This document shows, piece after piece, positions 7,520 to 14,665 of a DNA stretch of 21,328 bases. This DNA is from Acidobacteriota bacterium (GTDB taxonomy: Bacteria > Acidobacteriota > UBA6911 > JACQSX01). The first letter of the stretch is position 1. Each line of letters begins with the position of its first letter. Below the pieces are notes generated by a model. That model saw only the letters and a program-made list of their open reading frames with translations. It was not told the DNA's origin and did no database searches. The stretch lies in NCBI GenBank assembly GCA_016199665.1, contig JACQGG010000218.1, positions 1 to 21,328 on the forward strand, written 5' to 3'. A program made the translations under genes and the position numbers.

Positions 7520-10500
7520 ATGAAAGAAACCAGCAATCAGATTCAAGCGTCGAGTTTCAGCCAATTTTTTCGCATGGCTGCCGTGACGGCTTTTTTTCTG
7601 GTCGTGGGCGCGCTGCTGGCGCGGGGCCAGGTGACTACAGCGACCGTCAGCGGGGTTGTTCACGATGCCACCGGCGCTGTGCTCCCTGGAGTCAGCATCA
7701 GCGTGGACAATACCGAAACGGGCCGGACACAAACCAGCATTTCCGACGATCAGGGCCGGTACCGGGTGGCCGGTCTGCCGGCCGGCCAGTACCAGATCAC
7801 CGCGTCCCTCCCGGGATTCAGGCGGGCGGTCCGGCAGGGCATCCAGTTGACCGTGGCCCAGGAGGTCTCGATCGACCTGAACCTGGAAGTGGGAGAAATT
7901 GCAGAGGAGGTGACCGTCAGAGCCGAGGCCCCTCTGGTGGATACCACCGTCTCGTCCGTCTCGGGAGTGATCAACTCGACGCAAATGACGGAACTGCCGC
8001 TGAACGGGCGGGATTTCACCCAACTTTCGCTTTTGGAGACCGGCACGGCCAACGTGCGCAATTCATCCGCTCAGGACGACAGTAAAGGCTACGGGACGAG
8101 AGTGTCGGTCTCGGGTTCGCGGCCGGATCAGACCGGCTATTTTCTGGACGGTACGGATCTGCTCACCTTCACCAACTTCCAGACGCCCGGCAGTGTCGCG
8201 GGAGTCCTTCTGGGAGTGGATGCGGTCCGCGAGTTTCGCGTCGAGGTGAGCAATTTCTCCGCGGAACATGGCCGCTCCGCCGGCGGGGTTTTCAACATGA
8301 TCAGCAGGAGCGGAACCAACGAGCTTCACGGCACGCTTTTTGAATTTCATCGAAATGACAATCTGGACGCCAAGAATTTCTTCGCCGTGCTGGGAGAGCC
8401 GGAGTTCAGGCGACATCAGTTCGGAGCGAGCCTGGGGGGGCCGGTTGTCAGGAACCGAACTTTTTTCTTTGCCAATTACGAGGGTCTCAGAGAGGCCAAA
8501 GGGCTGTCATTTGTGGGTTTCGTGCTGGATGAAAATGCAAGGCGGGGCCTGGTGCCGGTCGGGGGAGTCCTCAGGGAAGTGGGGGTTGCCGCCAGCATCC
8601 GCCCCATCATCGAGGAACTGTATCCACGCGCCAACGGTCCCGGTGTCGGCGGAGGACTTGCGACTTTTTATAACTCAGGGAATAGAGCCGTAAGTGAGAA
8701 TTTTTGGGTATTCAAGGTCGATCATGAATTCTCCGGTCGCGACCGTTTTTTTGTCCGCTACAACTTCGATGACGGCTCGGTCACAAACCCGACGACTCTG
8801 GGGAATTTTGCCGATGTGCAAAGCAGCCGGTACCAATACCTGACGTTGGAGGATAGCCAGACTTTTTCGCCCAACTTTCTGAACGTACTCCGTTTTGCCT
8901 ATAACCGAACCAGGGTCGGGGCCGATTCAGAGGCTTTGCATCCCATCTCGCTGACGTTCCGTTCCGGCCAGCCGCTCAGTTTCGGAGGGATTGGCGCCGG
9001 CGGAGGCGCGTCGGGCGTCGGCGGCAGGGACCCGAGACTTGGAGTCCAGAACCTTTTCCAGTACACCGATAACGCCTATTACACGCGGGGAGGTCACGCG
9101 TTGAAATTCGGCGTCAACATCGTGAGAATTCAGTTCGCCATCAAGTCGGCGCGCCTGGGGAGCTTCAGCTTTACCGATCTGGAATCTTTTCTTCGCGGGA
9201 TTCCCAGGACGCTAAGCCAGGCGGAACTTCCGGGAAGCGACGGCGCCCGCGGTTACCGGCAGTGGTATCCGGGGATGTATCTTCAGGACGACTGGCGCGC
9301 CTCTTCGAGGTTGACGCTGAATATGGGCGTCCGCTGGGAATTCTATACCGTCCCCTATGAAGTGAACGGCAAGCTGGCTCATGTACGCGATGTCCTCACC
9401 GGGCGCGCCACCACGATTGGCGACCCGTTTTGGAAAAACCCAAGCCTGAAGAATTTTGCCCCGCGCATCGGTCTGGCGTGGGATCCAAGAGGGGACGGCA
9501 AGATGGTTGTCCGAGCCGGCTATGGGATCTTCCACCACCTCATGTTGCCTCCTTATTACCGAACGGCCGGCAGTCGAAACCCTCCGTTCTTTAATTTTGT
9601 GGATGTCCAGAATCCTGCCCCCGATTTGTTCCCTGACATCGTAAGAATCGTGGCCCGGGAAATCAGCGAGGGAAGGGGGAGAGGGCTTCTCAGTTCGAAT
9701 GCGATCCAGTTTAACTTGAATTCCGCCTATGAACAGAAGTTCAGTCTGACTGTTTCCCGGGAAATTCTGCCAAACACGGTTCTCACTCTGGGGTATCTGG
9801 GAGGCCGGGGAATTCACCTTCTCAGTCAGACCGAGGCAAATCGGCCCGTGTCGGTTCCCGTTGATGGAAGGTGGATCGTTCCGGTTGGGGCGCAGCGTAG
9901 AAATCCCGCTTTTTCCGACATCATTTACAGCAAGTCCGATGGCCAATCTTCCTACAACGGCCTGCAGGTGAAGCTGGACCGCCGTCTCAGCGCAGGTTTA
10001 CAGGCGCGGACTTCCTATACATTTTCCAAAACCATAGACGACGGGAGCGCCGCTTCGGGTCTGACCGACTACGGAGAGCAGGGCTTTGCGCAAAACCAGG
10101 ACAATCCGAAGGCCGAGCGCGCGCTTTCCAAGATCGATGGCCGCCACAGTTTTACGGTGAGCTGGGTTTATGAACTGCCCGTTGGAAAAAGCGTGGCCGG
10201 GATCGGGAAAGCAGTACTGGGAGGATGGATGATCAACGGGATTGTCTCGCTCAGCTCCGGAACCCCGTTTGGCGTGAGTCTCGGTAATTTTGACAACGCC
10301 GGTCTCCTGACCCGGTTCACTCTGGTGCGGCCCGACCTGGCGCCGGGCGCCGGCAATAACCCGATCCGCGAGGACAACCCCGACCAGTATTATGATCCGG
10401 CGGTTTTTGTGGTTCCGCCGCCCCGCACATTGGGCAACCTGGGAAGAAACACGCTCCGGGGCCCAGGCTACGCGAACCTCGACCTGGGTTTGACGAAAAA

Positions 10501-10702
10501 CACCGCGGTAGGAAGGTTTTCCGAGAACCTGACGCTTCAGTTCCGCGCCGAATTTTTTAATGTGCTTAATCGCGCCCATTTTGCGCTCCCCAGCACGTCG
10601 CTCTTTACCAGCAGGACCGCGCGGATTACGACCGCGGGCAGGATCACCAGTACGTCGGCTGACAGCCGCGAGATTCAGTTGGGCCTGAAATTGATCTGGT
10701 AG
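7520..10702 (+). CDS. Oar-like TonB-dependent receptor, cassette 1
   Basis: Outer-membrane TonB-dependent receptor of 1060 aa, large for the family, as in acidobacterial Oar-like proteins. Order: signal segment (about 18-36), carboxypeptidase-regulatory domain (about 38-125, with SGVVHDATGAVLPGVSISV and SDDQGRYRVAGLPAGQYQIT), plug (about 127-250, with ELPLNGRDFTQLSLLETG and SVSGSRPDQTGYFLDGTD), then the barrel (AEHGRSAGGVFNMISRSGTN onward) ending in IQLGLKLIW, an aromatic C-terminus as expected for outer-membrane insertion. AAGGGGG lies 7 nt before the ATG. It lies 76 nt upstream of the propeller selenoprotein gene, probably co-transcribed. A TATAGT at 7424-7429 is a possible -10 without a good -35. 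Substrate unknown; no SusD-like gene is present. Confidence 0.92.
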   Translation: MKETSNQIQASSFSQFFRMAAVTAFFLVVGALLARGQVTTATVSGVVHDATGAVLPGVSISVDNTETGRTQTSISDDQGRYRVAGLPAGQYQITASLPGFRRAVRQGIQLTVAQEVSIDLNLEVGEIAEEVTVRAEAPLVDTTVSSVSGVINSTQMTELPLNGRDFTQLSLLETGTANVRNSSAQDDSKGYGTRVSVSGSRPDQTGYFLDGTDLLTFTNFQTPGSVAGVLLGVDAVREFRVEVSNFSAEHGRSAGGVFNMISRSGTNELHGTLFEFHRNDNLDAKNFFAVLGEPEFRRHQFGASLGGPVVRNRTFFFANYEGLREAKGLSFVGFVLDENARRGLVPVGGVLREVGVAASIRPIIEELYPRANGPGVGGGLATFYNSGNRAVSENFWVFKVDHEFSGRDRFFVRYNFDDGSVTNPTTLGNFADVQSSRYQYLTLEDSQTFSPNFLNVLRFAYNRTRVGADSEALHPISLTFRSGQPLSFGGIGAGGGASGVGGRDPRLGVQNLFQYTDNAYYTRGGHALKFGVNIVRIQFAIKSARLGSFSFTDLESFLRGIPRTLSQAELPGSDGARGYRQWYPGMYLQDDWRASSRLTLNMGVRWEFYTVPYEVNGKLAHVRDVLTGRATTIGDPFWKNPSLKNFAPRIGLAWDPRGDGKMVVRAGYGIFHHLMLPPYYRTAGSRNPPFFNFVDVQNPAPDLFPDIVRIVAREISEGRGRGLLSSNAIQFNLNSAYEQKFSLTVSREILPNTVLTLGYLGGRGIHLLSQTEANRPVSVPVDGRWIVPVGAQRRNPAFSDIIYSKSDGQSSYNGLQVKLDRRLSAGLQARTSYTFSKTIDDGSAASGLTDYGEQGFAQNQDNPKAERALSKIDGRHSFTVSWVYELPVGKSVAGIGKAVLGGWMINGIVSLSSGTPFGVSLGNFDNAGLLTRFTLVRPDLAPGAGNNPIREDNPDQYYDPAVFVVPPPRTLGNLGRNTLRGPGYANLDLGLTKNTAVGRFSENLTLQFRAEFFNVLNRAHFALPSTSLFTSRTARITTAGRITSTSADSREIQLGLKLIW

Positions 10703-10778
10703 GGCTTGAGGTTTTTGGCGGGATGGGCGGGGGCGACGGCAAGCGGAGCAATCACCGATTCGCGAAAGGGGGAGATTC

Positions 10779-12878
10779 ATGGCCAGGAATAGGCGCAGAT
10801 CGAGACACTTTTTAGTTCGAGTCATGGGAATCATCGCGCTGGCGGCCGCCTGCTTCCTGTCGGGGGGCAAAGCGGGCCGGAAGGTGTTCCTTCCGGCGGC
10901 GGCAGCCGAGGGTATGGACGAGGCAAGATCGGCTGCGGCGAAACGGCCTCCGGTGCGCGTGATCAAAGATCGATACGCGTCGCCGAGCTCGGTCGCCGTG
11001 GATGTCGCGAATAATGAAGTGGTTGCGACCGATGAAAGTCTGTTCCAGATTCTGGCTTACAACAGGCTGGATAACACTCCTGCAAAGGCTGCGATGACGG
11101 AGCCGAAACGCATTCTTGGCGGGTCGAAAACCAAGATCGAATTCCAGTGCGGACTCTATGTGGATCCCCAGAACGGCGATGTTTATGCAGTCAATAACGA
11201 TACCATCAACACGCTGGTCATCTTTTCCAGAAACGCCAAGGGAAATGTCGAGCCGGATCGCGCGTTGAGGACCCCCCACGGGACTTTCGGCATCGCGGTA
11301 GACGAGGAAAAGCAGGAGCTCTTTCTGACCTCGCAGCACCACAATGCCGTCATCGTATTTCGCAAGGGCGCCGCCGGCGATGATGCGCCGATTCGCCTGC
11401 TTCAAGGCGACCACACCGGTTTGGCCGACCCGCACGGAATGGCGATTGACACAGAGAAAAAACTTATGTTCGTGGCCAATTATGGGAGCGTCCATTCGAA
11501 AATGCCCGAGCCTTCGGTTTCACGGCGAGTGCAAATCAAGGCCAACTGGCCCCTGCAGAGACCGTTGCCTGGTTCGGGCCGGATTCTACCGCCCTCCATA
11601 ATCGTTCATGTTCTGGACGCGAGCGGCGATGCCCCTCCTCTGCGCGTCATCCGGGGCTCCAATACCCAGTTGAACTGGCCGACCGGTCTGGCCGTTGACA
11701 CGGATCGGGGAGAACTCTTTGTGGCCAACGATATAACGGATTCCATCCTGGTCTTTCGTGAGACAGACGAGGGAAATGTAGCTCCCTCGCGGGTGTTGAA
11801 AGGCGCCAGGACAGGACTTAAGAATCCGACGGGAGTCTTCCTGGATGCCAAGAACAAAGAGCTTTGGGTTTCCAACTTCGGCAATCACTCGCTGACGGTC
11901 TACTCTGCCGCGGCGGATGGAAACACTGCCCCTTTGCGCACCATCCGCAGTGGGCCCTCCGACGCTCCTTCCCTCATGATCGGCAATCCAGGTTCGGTTA
12001 CCTACGACAGCAAGAGGCAAGAGATTCTGGTGCCCAACTGAGTGGCTCACCCGCAGATTGCGGCTTTCGCCCGGGAGGCGGAAGGAAACGCCAAGGCGGT
12101 CCGGAAGATTGAAGGTCAGGCGACACTGATGAGCCGCACGATGCATTCCATCGTCTACGATGAGATCCACGACGAGTTTGTCGTTCCCCAGCCCTTTGGC
12201 CACGCCATTCTTACTTTTCGCGGTTCCGCCAAGGGGGAAGAACCGCCGATCCGGGTCATCGAGGGCCCGCGCACGAAACTGTCAGGTCTTCAATTCCTCA
12301 CGACCGATCCTGTCAACAATGAAATTCTCGTTCCGGAAGGAGAGTCAATCCTTGTCTTCCCCAGAGAGGGGAATGGCGATATCGCCCCCATTCGGGTACT
12401 GGAAGCGGATGGCTCGGATTACTCGGCGTATTTTGGCGAATATTCGCGCGTTGCCGTCGATCCTGTGCGTAATCTGATGGTCGTGACCGGGCAGACCCGG
12501 GGGCAGGACCGAAGCGCTGTCCTGATGATCTTTCGACGTACCGATCATGGCAAGGTAAAACCGCTCGGCATTGTCGGCGGCCCTAAGACAGGCCTGGAGT
12601 CCACGTTCAATCTGCTGGTCTATCCTCCTCGAGGGGAAATTATCGTTACGGTTCCCGGGCCTGGTTCGGGCGAAGAGATGGCTACGGAAAGATCGTTCGT
12701 CGGAGTCTGGAGCATCGATGACAGAGGGGACGTCCCGCCCCGCTGGACGATCGGCGGCCCTTACGGAACATTGAGAAAGCCGCGCGGAGTGGCCTTGGAT
12801 CCGAAGAACAAAACTGTCATCGTCTCGGACAAGTATCTGAACGCCGTCCTGACTTTTGCCTTTCCCGAGATCTTTTAG
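10779..12878 (+). CDS. Candidate selenoprotein: exported beta-propeller-like repeat protein (copy 1)
   Basis: Read through the in-frame UGA at codon 421 this is one 699-aa protein. It has a basic N-terminus and hydrophobic signal (about 12-30), then about 12 repeats of roughly 50 residues with the pattern V-x-D-x4-E-hydrophobic-VAN-x4-S-I-hydrophobic-VF-x-R-x-A-x-GN-x-AP-x-R-x-I-x-G, an NHL/six-blade-propeller style motif, possibly two propellers. UGA falls inside repeat 7 (EILVPN, UGA, VAHPQIAAF) at the position occupied by His in repeat 3 (SQHHN, 186-188). Apart from Cys25 in the signal, the only Cys is C124, conserved in the second copy. The frame continues with no lesion for 278 codons to TAG. 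A GGGGGAG site precedes the ATG. Immediately follows the receptor gene. The enzymatic role is unknown. Conventional callers would split it at 12041. Coding sure; Sec insertion likely. Confidence 0.8.
12039..12084 (+). promoter_or_regulatory. UGA selenocysteine codon and SECIS-like hairpin, copy 1
   Basis: UGA at 12039-12041; 22 nt later an 8-bp stem, CTTTCGCC (12064-12071) with GGCGGAAG (12077-12084), contains one U-G wobble and closes a 5-nt loop CGGGA (12072-12076). Distance from UGA to loop is 30 nt and G is the second loop base, both inside the range recalled for bacterial SECIS elements (about 16-37 nt, G among the first two loop bases). The element lies in coding sequence, as expected for bacteria. 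Confidence 0.72.
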
Positions 12879-12881
12879 CGG

Positions 12882-14318
12882 CTAGTTTCCCTTGGACAAG
12901 GCCGGGGCCGCGGCATTGCTTGACTCTGCCGGCGGAGGCAGGGCGCCTTGCGCGTCGGCGCCGCCCTGGGCAAAGCCGGCGCCGTCGCCGCCGTTCGGAA
13001 AGAAAAAGGCGCCGGCGCCTCCAGTTCCCGGTGTCGCCTCTGCGTCCTCGCCGCCGCCGTCCCTTCCGGCAGCTCCGCTGCTGACGGCGCCGTTGCTCAT
13101 CGGGATTTGCGGCGCGCCGCCGGCCTTGCCCCCTTGGCCTCCGAAGGCCCAGGCGTAACCGCCGCCCCAGCCGTTTAGAACCCTTGCCGCGCCCCCCTTG
13201 CCGCCGGTTGCATCGGTGGTCTGATCCGCGTTGTTGCCTCCATTGCCGGCGGCAATAAGGCCGCCCAGGCGGACTACCTCCACTCCAAGGCCGAAGCGGA
13301 CCGTGTCGCCGTTTCCGGCGAGCGAACCGCGCGCCACCGCGATTCCGCCGTCCGCGCCCTGGGCGTCTCCGGCGATGGCGAAGCCATTACCGCCGGCGGC
13401 TCCCGATCCCCCGCGAATCTCGGCGCCGAGGTCGACAAAGACCTGAACAGTCGAAGGGGTGGCCAGCCCCGGCAGTTGCTGTGTCTGCTCCAGGAAGACG
13501 CTCCCTCCATCGCCTCCGGGCCCCCCCAGCGCGTAGGCCACGCCGCCCGCCGTCTCCTGTGCGTTGCCTTGTCCTCCGTCTCCTCCCTGGCCGCCAATGA
13601 CCTGCGCAGCAGGGCCGAAGTGCATCGACTCGTAGGCGGCCAGCAAGATCGAGCCGCCGGTTCCGCCCCCTCCGCCGATCGCCCGCGTGCCGGCCTTTGT
13701 TCCGGGCCCCAATCCAACGGCCACGCCGCCCGCCTCTCCCTGCTGGGCAAGGACCTTGCCGAGGACGTCAATATTGACGCCAAAGATACGGACGCCGCCC
13801 CCATGCTCTCCCGGGTTGGACTGGACCAGCACATCCGCTCCCGACAAAGAAGCGCCGGTCGCTACGGGTCGCCCGCCGTAGGCGATCAGGGCCCCTGCCT
13901 GAATCCGTACGGTTCCGGTGAGACTGACCAGCGTGAGCGTACGCGGGGGGCTATCCTCGGGAAACAGGATTTTCCCTTCCACAATCAGGTCTCCAATGGC
14001 AACCAGCGTAAGATCGCCCGTCATCCGAATCGACACATTCGCGGGAAGCCGGATCGAGGGCGCCGCCAGAACGCCCGACGTTGCGGTTAAGTCCAGCGTA
14101 AGCGGCGGCCCCCCGGCTGCAGGAGTAGGAAGTCCCGTGATCGATCGAGAGAGTGCCGGCGCCGGCCCGGCAGTCAGAGGAGTGGCAGTAAGCAACGGCA
14201 GGATGGGTATTCGACGTCGCAGAAGCAGGATCAGCAGCGCCCCCAGGGAGACCAACAGAATGATGCCCGCAACCAGCGTCACAACGAAAAGGAAGACAGA
14301 CACCAAAAGCGGCATCAT
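12882..14318 (-). CDS. N-terminally membrane-anchored Gly-rich protein
   Basis: A 478-aa protein beginning with tandem Met codons (14316-14318, 14313-14315), then a hydrophobic segment (about residues 3-32) ending in LLLRRR, a short Pro/Ala linker, then a long region dominated by Gly, Ala and Asp in irregular GGxGGxGG units (GGQGGDGGQG, GGPGGDGGSVF, GGAGAFFFPNGGDG) alternating with short beta-prone stretches such as VRLGGLIAAGNGG. This resembles a beta-helix or Gly-rich surface structure, in composition like PE_PGRS proteins but not related by any motif I can see. Function unknown. The frame opens to 14561, but the chosen start overlaps the stop of a 16-codon leader ORF (ATGA), and GCGGGAGCG precedes it. 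Its stop is 3 nt from the end of propeller gene 1, convergent. It lies between the two cassettes without obvious relation. Confidence 0.72.
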   Translation of the reverse strand: MMPLLVSVFLFVVTLVAGIILLVSLGALLILLLRRRIPILPLLTATPLTAGPAPALSRSITGLPTPAAGGPPLTLDLTATSGVLAAPSIRLPANVSIRMTGDLTLVAIGDLIVEGKILFPEDSPPRTLTLVSLTGTVRIQAGALIAYGGRPVATGASLSGADVLVQSNPGEHGGGVRIFGVNIDVLGKVLAQQGEAGGVAVGLGPGTKAGTRAIGGGGGTGGSILLAAYESMHFGPAAQVIGGQGGDGGQGNAQETAGGVAYALGGPGGDGGSVFLEQTQQLPGLATPSTVQVFVDLGAEIRGGSGAAGGNGFAIAGDAQGADGGIAVARGSLAGNGDTVRFGLGVEVVRLGGLIAAGNGGNNADQTTDATGGKGGAARVLNGWGGGYAWAFGGQGGKAGGAPQIPMSNGAVSSGAAGRDGGGEDAEATPGTGGAGAFFFPNGGDGAGFAQGGADAQGALPPPAESSNAAAPALSKGN

Positions 14319-14365
14319 CGCTCCCGCCCCGCACGCGCCCAGAATGCTTCGGAAAGGTCGGACAT
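14315..14365 (-). CDS. Possible 16-codon leader ORF (translationally coupled)
   Basis: ATG at 14363-14365 preceded by AGAAAGGGACC encodes MSDLSEAFWARAGRER and stops at TGA 14315-14317. That stop overlaps the ATG of the Gly-rich gene as ATGA, the classic coupling arrangement. Composition is unremarkable, with no run of regulatory amino acids. It could be a leader for coupling, or the start could be coincidental. Too short for homology. Confidence 0.35.
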   Translation of the reverse strand: MSDLSEAFWARAGRER

Positions 14366-14377
14366 GGTCCCTTTCTC

Positions 14378-14403
14378 GCTGACTGATATTGCTGACTGAT
14401 ATT
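14378..14403. repeat. Perfect 13-bp tandem repeat
   Basis: GCTGACTGATATT occurs twice head to tail (14378-14390 and 14391-14403). It sits 12-38 nt upstream of the candidate leader ATG of the leftward Gly-rich gene, within its likely promoter or 5' leader. It may be a paired operator or a recent slippage duplication; two copies only. Confidence 0.85.
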
Positions 14404-14483
14404 AACGTTGATCCATCCAAAGATCCACTTTTGGCCACTTGTTTTTTCGCAAAGATTTCTCCGACAAAGATTTTCCGTGTGGA

Positions 14484-14501
14484 CTGCGTCGGGCGACGCA
14501 G
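14484..14501. repeat. 7-bp perfect inverted repeat
   Basis: CTGCGTC at 14484-14490 and GACGCAG at 14495-14501 around loop GGGC, in the upstream region of receptor 2. No T-tract follows, so it is not an intrinsic terminator. It could be an operator or mRNA hairpin, depending on the promoter position. Confidence 0.45.
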
Positions 14502-14665
14502 CGGCAAGCCGAGAAAATATTCTGTTCGGGAATCGGGGAACGGGGCTATACTCTCGGCCACAGGGAATCCAAGAAGGAAATGTCGGGTTATAGCCCTGGC
14601 CAGATCAAGATTTTGGGTCGGCAGGCCATGGAAAAGTTGGCCTGTGAGTGGCGCAAGGAGGGCAT

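Larger units (their letters stand above)
14366..14665. other. Divergent intergenic region before receptor 2
   Basis: About 300 nt with no convincing gene between the Gly-rich gene (leftward) and receptor 2 (rightward). It holds a 13-bp tandem duplication near the left end (14378-14403), a 7-bp hairpin CTGCGTC/GACGCAG with loop GGGC (14484-14501), a possible -10 box TATACT at 14547-14552 (with only a weak -35 match TTCGGG at 14525-14530), and the receptor's AAGGAGG ribosome-binding site at 14655-14661. Open frames in it are short and lack recognisable motifs. Confidence 0.5.

Noticed and set aside
9998..11495. Long minus-strand open frames under receptor 1 and propeller 1
   Set aside because: These are shadows of high-GC coding sequence on the other strand, with His/Arg-rich translations and no motifs.
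12039..12041. UGA reassigned to Trp or Gly (alternative code)
   Set aside because: UGA ends the RDD gene, permease, ChrB-like gene and propeller gene 2; Trp is coded by TGG throughout, and no other internal UGA is seen in the long genes.
12042..12878. Separate downstream gene starting at GTG 12042 (TGAGTG stop-start overlap)
   Set aside because: The product would start in mid-blade, lacks a signal peptide unlike its upstream half, and copy 2 has no in-frame start at the corresponding place. Readthrough explains both genes with one mechanism.
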